Notes: a model not told the origin generated them from the sequence alone. Numbered from the stretch's first letter, positions 16,140 through 26,668 are shown. The stretch: DNA of 49,646 nucleotides from Rhizorhabdus sp. (GCF_018006725.1 NZ_JAGMXV010000010.1:1-49646), one strand, 5' to 3'. Translations and numbers: made by a program.

Positions 16140-17182
16140 GAGCCGCCGCTTACCTGACCGCTCTGGGCCTGGTGTTCGCGACGCCCGCCTTCGCGCAACA
16201 GCACCCCGGACATCCGATGCCGGCGCAACCCGCCCCCAAGGCGCCGGCCAAACCGACCCCGCCGCCTGCCAAGCCCGCCCCGGAAAGCGCGCCGGAAGCG
16301 GACGCCATGGAGGCGATGGATTGGCCGACAGAGGCGCCGGCCACGGACGCCGCGTCGGGCGACATGCAGGGGATGCCCGGCATGGAAGGAATGCCCGGCA
16401 TGGAGGGCATGGATCACAGCGCCCACGGCGGCACCGATGAAGCGGTCGGCAGTGAACCGCCGCCGCCGGCCCCGGACGATCATGCGGCCGATGCGATTTT
16501 CGGAGCAGCGGCGATGACCCCTTCGCGCGATCAGCTGCGCGAGGAGCATGGGGGCAGCCTCAACTGGAAAGTCATGATCGACGAAGCCGAGTGGCGGGTG
16601 CGTGACGGCGAGGACGGTTACGCCTGGAACGGCGAGGCCTGGTTCGGCGGCGACTACAACCGGTTTGTCGTGAAATCCGAAGGCGAAGGCAGCAGCGGCG
16701 ATCTCGATGACGCCGAAGTCCAGTTCCTCTATTCGCGGGCGATCTCGCCCTATTTCGACCTGCAGGCGGGGCTGCGCCAGGACCTTCAGGACGGCCCCAA
16801 ACGCACCTACGCCACGTTCGGTTTCGAGGGGCTTGCGCCCTATTGGTTCGAGACCGAGGGCGCGGTGTTTCTGTCCAACAAGGGTGAGGCGCTGGCGCGA
16901 CTGGAAGGCAGCTACGATCTGCGTTTCACGCAACGGCTGTTCCTTCAGCCGCGCGCGGAGATGAACTTCTCCGCGCAGGACATTCCCGAGCTCGAGCTCG
17001 GGTCGGGGCTCACCGACCTCGAACTGGGCCTGCGGCTGCGCTACGAGCTGAAGCGGGAGTTCGCGCCTTATGTCGGCGTGACCTACGGCCGCAAATTCGG
17101 TGGCACCGCGGACTACGCCAAGGCGCTGGGGCAGGACGACAGCGAGACAAGCTTCATCGTCGGGGTGCGCGCATGGTTCTAG
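16136..17182 (+). CDS. copB: CopB outer-membrane copper resistance protein
   Basis: A 348-residue outer-membrane protein with a signal peptide (1-20), a Pro/Ala-rich spacer, a Met/His copper-binding repeat (GMPGMEGMPGMEGMDHS) and a C-terminal beta-barrel of the CopB/PcoB family ending in Trp-Phe. It works with CopA in periplasmic copper sequestration or export. The ATG overlaps the copA stop (ATGA). The barrel domain begins near DAIFGAAAMTPSRDQLREE and its strands alternate charged and aromatic residues. Confidence 0.92.
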   Translation: MRAAAYLTALGLVFATPAFAQQHPGHPMPAQPAPKAPAKPTPPPAKPAPESAPEADAMEAMDWPTEAPATDAASGDMQGMPGMEGMPGMEGMDHSAHGGTDEAVGSEPPPPAPDDHAADAIFGAAAMTPSRDQLREEHGGSLNWKVMIDEAEWRVRDGEDGYAWNGEAWFGGDYNRFVVKSEGEGSSGDLDDAEVQFLYSRAISPYFDLQAGLRQDLQDGPKRTYATFGFEGLAPYWFETEGAVFLSNKGEALARLEGSYDLRFTQRLFLQPRAEMNFSAQDIPELELGSGLTDLELGLRLRYELKREFAPYVGVTYGRKFGGTADYAKALGQDDSETSFIVGVRAWF

Positions 17183-17631
17183 GCACGCGCCGCGTCTTCT
17201 TCGCTGTCGCCGCCGGCCTGTTGCTGGTGGCTTGCCAGCCCGGCAGCGCCGCCGCTGCGACCGTGACCGTCTACAAGGATCCGAGCTGCGGCTGTTGCTC
17301 GGGCTGGGTGGAGCACCTCAAGGCCGCCGGGTTCACCACGGCCATTGTCGAGACCACCGACCGCACCGCGTTGCAATCGCGGTTGAAACTGTCCCCCGGC
17401 ATGGGCTCGTGCCACACGGCCCAGGTTGAGCAGTACCTGATTGAAGGCCATGTCCCGGCGTCCGATATCCAGCGGCTGCTGAAGGAGCGGCCGGACGCGC
17501 GCGGGCTGGTCGTGCCCGGCATGCCGCTTGGCTCTCCGGGGATGGAAATGCCCAACGGTGCGCGACAGCCCTACGACGTTCTGCTCGTGAAGGTGGACGG
17601 TACGACCACCGTGTTTTCCCACCACCCCTAG
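17173..17631 (+). CDS. DUF411 metal-binding protein
   Basis: A 152-residue exported protein with a signal peptide carrying a possible lipobox (LLLVAC, Cys21). The DUF411 core has the motif DPSCGCCSGW (about residues 36-45) and a further Cys in GMGSCHTA. The family is linked to copper and other metal resistance. A thioredoxin-like fold with a Cys-x-Cys-Cys site suggests metal binding or disulphide chemistry in the periplasm. It overlaps copB by 10 bp, so it belongs to the copA operon. Confidence 0.88.
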   Translation: MVLGTRRVFFAVAAGLLLVACQPGSAAAATVTVYKDPSCGCCSGWVEHLKAAGFTTAIVETTDRTALQSRLKLSPGMGSCHTAQVEQYLIEGHVPASDIQRLLKERPDARGLVVPGMPLGSPGMEMPNGARQPYDVLLVKVDGTTTVFSHHP

Positions 17632-17643
17632 GGCAAGACCCCC

Positions 17644-18378
17644 ATGAACGCGCTGCGCTGGGCGCTCCAGTTTCACAAATGGGTCGCGCTAGTGATTGGC
17701 ATCCAGATTCTGCTCTGGGCGCTGGGCGGCCTGGTCATGACGGCGATCCCGATCGATCGCGTGCGCGGCGAGCACCACGTGCCGGAGCCCGCCGCGACAG
17801 CGCTGCCGACAACCGAGCTAATGCCCTTGGCGCAGGCCACGGCCAAGGCGGGTTTCGCGCCGGTGAAGGCGGAGCTTCGGCAGACGCCCCGCGGCGCGGT
17901 CTGGGTGCTGCATCCGGTGAAGGGGGAGGCCTCGGTGCTTGACGCCCGCACCGGCGAGCGTCTTGCGCCGTTTGGGGCGGAGGACGCACGAGCGTTTGCG
18001 AAGGGCGCCTATCGCGGCGCGGGCGTTCCGGTGCGGGCCGTGCTTCTGAAGAATGCTCCGCAAGAAACCGGCAAGCAGGGGGCGCTGTGGCGTGTCGACT
18101 TCGCGGATGCGGAGCGCACCACCCTGTACCTGGCGCCGCTGACGGGCGAGACGGTGTCACGCCGTTCCAATCTCTGGCGCTTCTACGATTTCTTCTGGCG
18201 GCTGCACATCATGGATTGGAGCAAGGGCGAGAACTTCAACCACCCGCTCATCATCGGCGCAGCGATGCTGGCGCTGACGACAGTGCTCAGCGGCTTCGTG
18301 CTCCTGTGGTCGCGCCTCGGCAGGGATTGGAAGAAGGCCAAAGCGAGCCTGCGACCCCAAAAAGGGCAGCCCGCCTGA
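17644..18378 (+). CDS. PepSY-domain membrane protein
   Basis: A 244-residue protein with an N-terminal membrane helix (about 13-35), a periplasmic PepSY-like region (about 45-165) and a second helix near the C-terminus (about 200-222). His residues flank the helices (QFHKW, LHIMDW, FNHPL), a layout seen in PepSY-associated ferric or cupric reductase-type proteins. It starts 12 bp after the DUF411 gene and ends the copA operon. A role in electron transfer or copper reduction is inferred, not shown. Confidence 0.75.
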   Translation: MNALRWALQFHKWVALVIGIQILLWALGGLVMTAIPIDRVRGEHHVPEPAATALPTTELMPLAQATAKAGFAPVKAELRQTPRGAVWVLHPVKGEASVLDARTGERLAPFGAEDARAFAKGAYRGAGVPVRAVLLKNAPQETGKQGALWRVDFADAERTTLYLAPLTGETVSRRSNLWRFYDFFWRLHIMDWSKGENFNHPLIIGAAMLALTTVLSGFVLLWSRLGRDWKKAKASLRPQKGQPA

Positions 18379-18401
18379 GGGATAGCGCCTGGGTCTGCGT
18401 A
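18376..18401 (+). promoter_or_regulatory. ECF-type promoter upstream of the DUF305 gene
   Basis: TGAGGG (18376-18381) uses the TGA stop codon of the PepSY gene. It is followed by 16 bp and CGTA (18398-18401). The next gene starts 190 bp downstream, giving a long leader with no other visible signal. Confidence 0.65.
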
Positions 18402-18592
18402 AGGCTCACTGTGGCTATCGCCATCCATTGAGGAAAGCGCCTCCGGGAAGACACCAGCCAACACGGAACGATCTGACCTCCCTAAAGTTGAGGCATGAGA
18501 TCGCCTCGATGATTGATGTATTCGCGGTTCAAATGAATGGCGAATTTATGTCGCTTGCGGTCTGAACAAGGTCCATCGCAAGGAGACAGACC

Positions 18593-18946
18593 ATGAAGAT
18601 TCGTCACATTACTCTATCACTGGCAACGGCCGCGCTTCTCATCGTCGGCGCCGCGTCCAGTTCTATCGCCGCTGATCAAAAGACCATGGCGGGCGACATG
18701 CGTGATCCGTTCATGCAGGCGGAAATGCAGATGCATGACGCCATGATGAAGGCCAAGGACGCGGACCCGTCCCGCGCCTGGACGCTCAAGATGATTGAGC
18801 ATCATCGCGGCGCGATCGCCATGTCGAAGATCGTTCTGCAGCACGATCCCGATCCGGAAATCCGGAAGATGGCGGAGAAAACCATCGCCAAACAAGAGAA
18901 GGAAATTGGCGAGATGCAAGCCTGGCTGAAGCGCCATCCGCGCTAG
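18593..18946 (+). CDS. DUF305 (CopM-like) periplasmic protein
   Basis: A 117-residue exported helical protein with a signal peptide (1-27) and a DUF305 four-helix core. The family motif MIEHHRGAIAMSKIVL lies at about residues 67-82, with Met/His pairs (MQAEMQMHDAMMKA) suited to Cu(I) or Ag(I). Related proteins bind periplasmic copper. AAGGAG precedes the ATG. The long 18402-18592 leader separates it from its ECF-type promoter. A membrane-bound relative is encoded at 20698-21189. Confidence 0.87.
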   Translation: MKIRHITLSLATAALLIVGAASSSIAADQKTMAGDMRDPFMQAEMQMHDAMMKAKDADPSRAWTLKMIEHHRGAIAMSKIVLQHDPDPEIRKMAEKTIAKQEKEIGEMQAWLKRHPR

Positions 18947-18999
18947 CGCAATCCGCGGGGCCTGACGGCAACGAAAGGTCGTCAGACCCGCCGTACGCC

Positions 19000-19025
19000 T
19001 GAGGGCTTCGCATCGCGGCTGCGTA
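19000..19025 (+). promoter_or_regulatory. ECF-type promoter of acyltransferase 1
   Basis: TGAGGG (19000-19005), 16 bp, CGTA (19022-19025), 50 bp upstream of the GTG start at 19076. Confidence 0.75.
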
Positions 19026-19075
19026 TGGAATGACGAGGGGAGCGTCATCCATGCGAAGCGATCAGCAGGACCAAT

Positions 19076-20233
19076 GTGGGTTCGCCCACCGTCGGAGCGC
19101 TCGATGTGAGCGCGGCTGATCGCGCTAAGGGAGTTTTTCCCTCCCAACTCCACAGCCTCACCGCGCTGCGCTTCTTCCTCGCGCTTGGCGTGGTGCTGTT
19201 TCATCTGCATCTGGGCTGGCGCTACGACGACATGGCCGTCACCTGGCTGTTCGAGCGCGGGCGGCTCGGGGTCGATGTCTTCTTCATCCTGTCCGGATTC
19301 GTGCTGACGCATGTCTATGCCGGCGCGCTTGAGGCTGGGCGGTTCAGTTATCGAAGCTTCTTGACGGCCCGGGTCGCCCGGATCTTTCCGGTGCATGTCC
19401 TGGCCCTGGCCGGCATGCTGGTGATGGTGCTGGCGGCGGAGTTGTTGAACCAGGAATATCGCAGCGAGCATTTCACGGCGGTGGGCTTTCTGAAGACCTT
19501 GCTGTTGGTTCAGGCTTGGTTTCCGACGAACACCTTGAACGAATGGAATGGTCCGTCCTGGTCGCTCTCGGCCGAATGGTTCGCCTACCTTGCCTTTCCC
19601 CTTTTTGCGTGGATCGGCATCCTGCTGCGGCGCCGACCCTGGTTCATCGTGGTCTTGTCCGCGATCCTGTTCATCGGACTGGATGACTTCTACCGTTCGA
19701 CGTTTGGCAAGCTGCTGACGCATGCGGAGGAAAATCTCGGCATCCTGCGCATCCTTCCCGAATTCCTGCTTGGGGTCGGCCTCTACCATTGGGGTCGCCG
19801 GCTGAATCCCGGCCCGATCCTGGCGTGGTTTTGCGCCGGCGCGAGTGTGATCGCGATGCTGCTGGCGATGCATCGCGGTCTCGATGATCGCCTGATTGTC
19901 TTCCTTGCCGGGGCCTTGGTCTTGAGCCTGGCGCTGCTATCCAAAGCGCGGAGTGGAGCCCGATCTTCGGGCGGCGTGCTCGTGCTGCTTGGTGAGGCGT
20001 CGTACGCACTCTACCTGATCCATATTCCGCTGTTCACCGCCTGGCGCGGCCTGATGGCGGCGCTGCTGGGCAAGCCCAGCTCCTACAAGCTGCACTGGGT
20101 AGAGGCCGGGGCCATGCTGCTGGCGGCGCAGGTGATCGCTATCCTTCTTTTCCTGTTCTTCGAACGGCCCGCGCGCGACTGGATCAAGTCGCGATGGGGT
20201 GGGCCTCGCGCTCAATCTGCTGAACCTCAATAA
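19076..20233 (+). CDS. acyltransferase-3 family membrane protein (copy 1)
   Basis: A 385-residue inner-membrane acyltransferase of the OafA/NodX type with about ten membrane helices. Family marks are visible: LTALRFFLALGVVLFHLH with the active-site His (about residue 44), RLGVDVFFILSGFVLTHVY, the Arg-rich loop, and PSWSLSAEWFAYL. Such enzymes O-acylate envelope sugars or lipids. Start GTG at 19076 with AGGA upstream; a GTG at 19106 is possible. It is followed after 12 bp by the NTF2-like gene. Its presence in the ECF regulon suggests envelope modification under metal stress. It is a paralogue of the protein at 25568. Confidence 0.88.
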   Translation: MGSPTVGALDVSAADRAKGVFPSQLHSLTALRFFLALGVVLFHLHLGWRYDDMAVTWLFERGRLGVDVFFILSGFVLTHVYAGALEAGRFSYRSFLTARVARIFPVHVLALAGMLVMVLAAELLNQEYRSEHFTAVGFLKTLLLVQAWFPTNTLNEWNGPSWSLSAEWFAYLAFPLFAWIGILLRRRPWFIVVLSAILFIGLDDFYRSTFGKLLTHAEENLGILRILPEFLLGVGLYHWGRRLNPGPILAWFCAGASVIAMLLAMHRGLDDRLIVFLAGALVLSLALLSKARSGARSSGGVLVLLGEASYALYLIHIPLFTAWRGLMAALLGKPSSYKLHWVEAGAMLLAAQVIAILLFLFFERPARDWIKSRWGGPRAQSAEPQ

Positions 20234-20245
20234 GGAACCCGCTTC

Positions 20246-20701
20246 ATGGATCGTCGTACCCTTCTTGCCTCCGCGCCGCTCGGTCTGCTCGCCACCGCCA
20301 CCCCGGCGCTTGCCGCCGCCGATAGTGGCGCGGTCCAGGCCGTGGAGCATTTTCACGCGGCGATGGGCCGTGGGGATGCGGCCGCTGTCGCTGATCTGCT
20401 GCTCGATGACGCGGTGATCTTCGAGCAGGGCGGCGCGGAATCGTCCAAGGCGGAGTATGTCGAGGCGCACCTGCCGGGCGACATCGCCTACAGCCAGGGC
20501 ATGACCGACACGGTCACCAGCCGGCGCTCCACGGTCGAAGGTGGCGTCGCCTGGGTTCTGACGCAAGGCCGCACCAAGGGCAGCTATGACGGCAAGACGG
20601 TCGACCGGCTGACGACCGAGACCATGGTGGTGAAGAAGGCGAAGGCCGGTTGGCGCATCGCCCATATCCACTGGTCGTCGCGAGCGGCGCCTGCCGCTTA
20701 G
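20246..20701 (+). CDS. exported NTF2/SnoaL-like protein
   Basis: A 151-residue protein with a signal peptide starting MDRRTLLASAPLGLL (possible Tat type, cut after ALAAA) and a compact alpha/beta domain of the NTF2-like (DUF4440/SnoaL) fold: VEHFHAAMGRGDAAAVADLL, then DDAVIFEQGG, and a C-terminal WRIAHIHWSS strand. Such domains bind small ligands or act as minor enzymes; two His near the end could hold metal. It lies 12 bp behind acyltransferase 1, probably co-transcribed, and converges with a 4-bp overlap on the DUF305 membrane gene. Confidence 0.8.
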   Translation: MDRRTLLASAPLGLLATATPALAAADSGAVQAVEHFHAAMGRGDAAAVADLLLDDAVIFEQGGAESSKAEYVEAHLPGDIAYSQGMTDTVTSRRSTVEGGVAWVLTQGRTKGSYDGKTVDRLTTETMVVKKAKAGWRIAHIHWSSRAAPAA

Positions 20702-21189
20702 CGGCCGGACTTCTCGTTCAGGATCGCGGTCAGCTGGTCGATCTCGGCCTGCTGACCGGCGATGATGGTCGTGCAAAGCTTGCGCAGGCGCGGATCGGAC
20801 AGATCGGCTTCGCGGCACATGAGGATCGCGCCCGAATGGTGCGGGATCATCGAGCGCGCGAACTCCTTGTCACCGACAAAGGCCTGTTGGCGGATGGCGA
20901 GGAAGCACAGCAGCCCCAGCACCGTCGCACCGAGATAGATCGCGATGTTCCAGCGCCGGTTCTTGTACATCATGCCCATCAGCATGAGCTCGAGAACGAC
21001 CATCGGGGCGGTCATCAGACCGGCCATGTAGGCCTGATTGAAGCTTGGGTAGACGTTGCTGAGGGTGTTCACCATCGCGTACATCAGAATGTACATCGCG
21101 ATGAAGGAGAGGATCGTCATCAAGGCGAGCCGGCGATAATGGCCGACCATCATCTGTCGGTGTTCCTGGGCCTTGTCGTGTTGTTCCAT
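20698..21189 (-). CDS. membrane-anchored DUF305 protein
   Basis: A 163-residue protein with three hydrophobic segments (about 22-42, 55-75, 82-100) rich in Met, followed by a short C-terminal DUF305 domain (MIPHHSGAILMCREADLSDPR, about 115-135). The Met-rich helices and the His pair suggest binding of Cu(I). Its ECF-type promoter lies at 21234-21259, between it and the sigma gene. It is thus read in the same direction as the CnrYXH-like operon and may also be reached by read-through. Confidence 0.85.
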   Translation of the reverse strand: MEQHDKAQEHRQMMVGHYRRLALMTILSFIAMYILMYAMVNTLSNVYPSFNQAYMAGLMTAPMVVLELMLMGMMYKNRRWNIAIYLGATVLGLLCFLAIRQQAFVGDKEFARSMIPHHSGAILMCREADLSDPRLRKLCTTIIAGQQAEIDQLTAILNEKSGR

Positions 21190-21233
21190 GGCGCGTTCCT
21201 CTCCTGATGGGTCAGACCCACCCCTCCCTTAGC

Positions 21234-21259
21234 TACGCAAGGAAGTGCCTTCGCCCTCA
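21234..21259 (-). promoter_or_regulatory. ECF-type promoter of the membrane DUF305 gene
   Basis: On the minus strand: TGAGGG (21254-21259), 16 bp, CGTA (21234-21237), 44 bp upstream of the start codon. Just upstream lies a GCCGCCA/TGGCGGC hairpin (21260-21283) that could end the sigma operon transcript. Confidence 0.72.
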
Positions 21260-21298
21260 GCCGCCATCCCGGAAATTGGCGGCCTGTCCAAGCCGCGG

Positions 21299-21874
21299 CT
21301 AGAGATCCTGCAAGGCGAGCGTTTCGGAGAGCGCCCGACGGGCGCGGTAGACGCGCACTTCGATCGCCTTGGCGGTAAGGCCGAGCAGCTTGCCGGCTTC
21401 GTCCTGGGACAGGCCTTCGATGGCGGTGAGGATCAGCGGCTCCTTGAGGCCTGCCGGCAGGTTGGCGATGGCCTGGTCGAGGCGGGTCAGCTGTTCCTGG
21501 TCGGAAAGCACGGCCTCGGGCGAGGGATCGTCGGTCGTCAGGTTCTGACCGGTCCAGCTGTCGAGGCCCTCGTTGCGGGTCAGCCAGCGGCGCACCGTGC
21601 GGCGCCGCGACCAGTCCCGGCATTTGTTGAGGGCGATGCGGCGCAGCCAGGTCGGGAACGGCCGCCCCCGGTCATAGCGGTTCAGCGCGCCCCAAGCGGC
21701 GGTGAAGCTCTCCTGCAAGAGATCGTAGGCTTCGTCGGCGTCGCCGGTGTAGCGGCGGATGAAGCGGTAGAGCCCATCCTTGTGGCGTTGCATCAGCCAC
21801 GAGAAGGCGCGCTCGTCGCCCGCGACCGCGCCGGCGGCAAGTTCTGCGTCAGACGGCTCTGACGCCGCGCTCAC
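21299..21874 (-). CDS. ECF sigma factor, CnrH-like
   Basis: A 191-residue extracytoplasmic-function sigma factor. Region 2 (about 20-90) includes the core-binding DEAYDLLQESFTAAW and the -10 reading segment RPFPTWLRRIALNKCRDWSRRR. Region 4 (about 130-185) has the helix-turn-helix LSQDEAGKLLGLTAKAIEVR for the -35 box. GTG start overlaps the sensor gene stop (GTGA). It is the third gene of a Y-X-H operon and probably recognises the TGAGGG-16-CGTA promoters of this block, including its own at 22628-22653. Confidence 0.9.
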   Translation of the reverse strand: MSAASEPSDAELAAGAVAGDERAFSWLMQRHKDGLYRFIRRYTGDADEAYDLLQESFTAAWGALNRYDRGRPFPTWLRRIALNKCRDWSRRRTVRRWLTRNEGLDSWTGQNLTTDDPSPEAVLSDQEQLTRLDQAIANLPAGLKEPLILTAIEGLSQDEAGKLLGLTAKAIEVRVYRARRALSETLALQDL

Positions 21875-22314
21875 CGTCCCTCTTCGGTGAGCGCCGAGAC
21901 GATTTCTGCGTCGAAGGTCTTTGCCTGTTCGGGCGTCAGCACCGAGCGCATGTCGAAGACATGGGCGATCGTCGCCTTCTGCAGCGCGCCCATCGCCATG
22001 TGCAGATGATCGATGGCGGCGTTCAGCTCCGGCGAATCCTTCTCACCCTTCTGGATCGCGACGGCGAGTTCGCGGTTGGCGGAGCGGATTTCGCCTTCCA
22101 GCCGCTTGCGTTCGGAAGCGTAGCTCTTCTCGATGGCATCCAGCCGCCGCGATTGTTCGGGCGTAAGGTCGAGGTTCTTGTGCACCATGTCGTGCAGCGA
22201 CGGCCGGCCCGTGTGGTGACTGACCACATAGTGCGCGCACAGCCAGGCGCCGCCCCCGGCGGCCAGCACCACGAGGACGATGGTCAGGATCAGGTTTCGA
22301 AGGCCCGGTTTCAT
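21871..22314 (-). CDS. CnrX-like periplasmic metal sensor
   Basis: A 147-residue protein with an N-terminal membrane anchor (about 7-29) and a periplasmic helical hairpin of the Metal_resist/LTxxQ type (LTPEQ twice). The metal ligands of CnrX are conserved in type and spacing: His41 and His45 (HDMVH) and His118 and Met122 (HVFDM), against His42/46/119 and Met123 in CnrX. It should sense a periplasmic metal ion and relieve the anti-sigma protein. Start chosen at the ATG overlapping the anti-sigma stop (ATGA). The metal may be Ni/Co as in CnrX, though the target genes point to copper. Confidence 0.85.
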   Translation of the reverse strand: MKPGLRNLILTIVLVVLAAGGGAWLCAHYVVSHHTGRPSLHDMVHKNLDLTPEQSRRLDAIEKSYASERKRLEGEIRSANRELAVAIQKGEKDSPELNAAIDHLHMAMGALQKATIAHVFDMRSVLTPEQAKTFDAEIVSALTEEGR

Positions 22315-22595
22315 CCATGTCCCTCCAACAGTTCGGACGGGGCGAGTGACGGTGTGGTGAGTTGCGCGGCCTGCTGCGAGCGCAGTGCGGCGGTAGCTTC
22401 GGCCCCGCCGAGCGCAACGCCCGTGACCAGCGCGAAGGAAGCGGCCAGCATCTGGGCGGTCCGCCATTGGCGTTCGAGCACGGCATTGGCCCGCACGGCG
22501 CGCACGCGTTCCCAGACCCGGTCTTCGAGCCCATGGAGCATCGGCGCGGCGGTGGTGGCGCGCAACGAGCGCAGTGTTTGATCGAGCGTATTCAT
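22311..22595 (-). CDS. CnrY-like anti-sigma membrane protein
   Basis: A 94-residue protein with a cytoplasmic N-terminal helical part (1-45, MNTLDQTLRSLR ... LEDRVWERVRAVRAN), one membrane helix (about 48-68) and a short periplasmic tail. Size, layout and place ahead of the X-type sensor and ECF sigma genes match CnrY, which sequesters CnrH. I chose the ATG at 22595 because GGAGGTG precedes it. The frame is open further upstream, but that would cover the promoter. A second copy without partners is at 12792-13079. Confidence 0.75.
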   Translation of the reverse strand: MNTLDQTLRSLRATTAAPMLHGLEDRVWERVRAVRANAVLERQWRTAQMLAASFALVTGVALGGAEATAALRSQQAAQLTTPSLAPSELLEGHG

Positions 22596-22627
22596 GAAGC
22601 GGCGCACCTCCCGCACCCCCTTGCTGA

Positions 22628-22653
22628 TACGCATCAGGCCCGCTGATCCCTCA
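22628..22653 (-). promoter_or_regulatory. ECF-type promoter of the CnrYXH-like operon
   Basis: On the minus strand: TGAGGG (22648-22653), 16 bp, CGTA (22628-22631), 32 bp upstream of the anti-sigma start. This is the expected autoregulatory site and anchors the assignment of the other elements. Confidence 0.78.
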
Positions 22654-22705
22654 CGCGTGCGAGGGATGGGCGTCGGGGCTGCGTAGAAAGAGGTAGGCGC
22701 GCCGG

Positions 22706-22981
22706 TCATCGCAGGGACCGTTGCAGAATGGCGACCAGTTCATCGGCCTTGGCGCGCTGTTCCGCGGCATCGCCGCTGGCGAAGGCGGTGGTGACGCAGT
22801 GGTCGATATGCTCGCGAAGAAGCTCTTGCTCGACCTTGTTGAGCGCGGCCCGGACCGCCTGGAACTGGGTGAGGATGTCGATGCAATAGCGGTCATCCTC
22901 GACCATCCGGCCGATGCCCCGGACTTGGCCTTCGACCCGGTTCAAGCGGTTCAGGAGTTTGGCTTTGTTTTCACGATGCAT
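22706..22981 (-). CDS. csoR: CsoR-family copper-sensing repressor
   Basis: A 91-residue all-helical repressor. The Cu(I) ligands of CsoR are present as Cys33, His58 and Cys62 (YCIDIL, HIDHC), with the same spacings as in known CsoR. The N-terminal basic helix KLLNRLNRVEGQVRGIGRM contacts DNA. Cu(I) binding should release it from the three operators at 23006-23080. It is divergent from the copper ATPase and lies upstream of the CnrYXH-like operon on the same strand. RcnR-type nickel sensing is less likely because the ligand set is Cys-His-Cys. Confidence 0.92.
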   Translation of the reverse strand: MHRENKAKLLNRLNRVEGQVRGIGRMVEDDRYCIDILTQFQAVRAALNKVEQELLREHIDHCVTTAFASGDAAEQRAKADELVAILQRSLR

Positions 22982-23005
22982 GGTTCACCTATCGCCACAA
23001 CCCTA

Positions 23006-23080
23006 TACCCCCACGGGGTAATTGACAAGTACCCTATGGGGGTATATCTCAGCCCCAATCACCAATGCCCCCCGGGGGTA
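23006..23080. promoter_or_regulatory. CsoR operators and overlapping divergent promoters
   Basis: Three 15-bp imperfect palindromes of form TRCCC-5-GGGTA lie at 23006-23020, 23030-23044 and 23066-23080. Rightward -35 TTGACA (23022-23027) with -10 near 23043-23050 brackets the middle operator. Leftward -35 TTGTCA overlaps it and brackets the first operator, with -10 TATAGG. The third operator lies just ahead of the ATPase Shine-Dalgarno. One repressor can close both promoters. Confidence 0.8.
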
Positions 23081-23100
23081 TACAAGCGAAGGAGGTCGTC

Positions 23101-25467
<2,367 letters not shown>

Positions 25468-25493
25468 AAAAATCCGCCCGCATCGCTCCGGCG

Positions 25494-25519
25494 TGAGGGA
25501 TGCGGGCGCGAGCGCCGTA
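25494..25519 (+). promoter_or_regulatory. ECF-type promoter of acyltransferase 2
   Basis: TGAGGG (25494-25499), 16 bp, CGTA (25516-25519), 48 bp upstream of the start codon at 25568. A small hairpin (AGCCCC-4-GGGGCT, 25521-25536) lies right behind it in the leader. Confidence 0.75.
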
Positions 25520-25567
25520 TAGCCCCTAAAGGGGCTTGGCCAACGAGCCCTCTGCACGGGGGCGCGC

Positions 25568-26668
25568 ATGTATCCGAATGATATTCGGCCGTTGACGTCG
25601 TTGCGGATCGCGGCCGCGTTGTGGGTGTTGGTCTACCATTTCCGGGACCATCTCGGTCTGGATGTCGACCGGCTGGGTTTTGTCGCCAAGGGCTATCTGG
25701 GCGTCGATCTCTTCTTCATCCTGTCGGGCTTCATCCTGAGCCACGTCTATCTCGGCCGCGTCGAGGAAAAGCGCTTCAACTACGGATCGTTCCTCTGGGC
25801 GCGCCTGTCGCGCATCTACCCGGTCCACCTGGTGACGCTGGCGGCGACGGTTGCGATCTGGCTGGTCGCCATGAAGCTGGGCGCACGCTTCGATCCGGTC
25901 GCCTTCGATCCGTTGGTGCTGCCCCAGCACCTGCTGCTCATTCACGCCTGGGGAACGACCCCATCGGTGCAGTGGAATTTCCCCTCCTGGTCGATTTCGG
26001 CGGAATGGTTCGCCTACCTGATTTTCCCGCTCGCGGCGCTGTTGGTGCTGGCGCTGCGACGCCTTGCCTGGCTCGCGGTCGCGCTCTCGCTGGGCCTGTT
26101 CTTCGTCATGTTCTGGAGCGTGGAATCGAACGGTCTGCCGCTTTCGGAAGTGACCCGGCTGGGCATCATCCGCATCGTGCCAGCGTTCCTGTTTGGCGCC
26201 GCGCTCTATCAGTTGGGCCGGACGGTGGTGCTGCCGGGCTTTGCGGCGCTGCTTGGGGCGAGCCTCGCCGTCCTGTGGATCGTCGTTGGGTCCAGCCTGC
26301 ATTGGAGCGACGCCGCGATCTGGCCGGCCTTCGGCTTGCTGATCTTCTCGCTGGCCGAAGCCTCCAAGACGAACCCGCGCGGTGTGCTGGGTTCGGTCGC
26401 GCTCGTCTATCTGGGGGAGGTTTCCTACTCGGTCTACATGGCGCACCTGCCGGTCGATATCGCCTACTTCCACGCGCTCGACCGCATCGCCCCGAACCTG
26501 TCGGGCGCGGCGGCCTGGGCCGCCTGGCTCGGGGTTTTCGTGGCGACGCTCATCGCTTCGATCGCCCTCTATCACCTGGTCGAACGCCCGGCACGCAACT
26601 GGATGCGCGCGCATGATCCATTCTTGCGCAAGCCGCCTTCCGAACCCAACCATGAACCGGTGATCTGA
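25568..26668 (+). CDS. acyltransferase-3 family membrane protein (copy 2)
   Basis: A 366-residue inner-membrane acyltransferase with about ten helices, paralogous to the protein at 19076. Shared blocks: LTSLRIAAALWVLVYHFRDH with the active-site His (about 19), YLGVDLFFILSGFILSHVYL, RLSRIYPVHL and PSWSISAEWFAYLIFPL. It probably transfers acyl groups to an envelope polysaccharide or lipid. It has its own ECF-type promoter, separate from the CsoR-controlled ATPase upstream, so both paralogues seem to answer the same sigma factor. The acceptor is unknown. Confidence 0.87.
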   Translation: MYPNDIRPLTSLRIAAALWVLVYHFRDHLGLDVDRLGFVAKGYLGVDLFFILSGFILSHVYLGRVEEKRFNYGSFLWARLSRIYPVHLVTLAATVAIWLVAMKLGARFDPVAFDPLVLPQHLLLIHAWGTTPSVQWNFPSWSISAEWFAYLIFPLAALLVLALRRLAWLAVALSLGLFFVMFWSVESNGLPLSEVTRLGIIRIVPAFLFGAALYQLGRTVVLPGFAALLGASLAVLWIVVGSSLHWSDAAIWPAFGLLIFSLAEASKTNPRGVLGSVALVYLGEVSYSVYMAHLPVDIAYFHALDRIAPNLSGAAAWAAWLGVFVATLIASIALYHLVERPARNWMRAHDPFLRKPPSEPNHEPVI

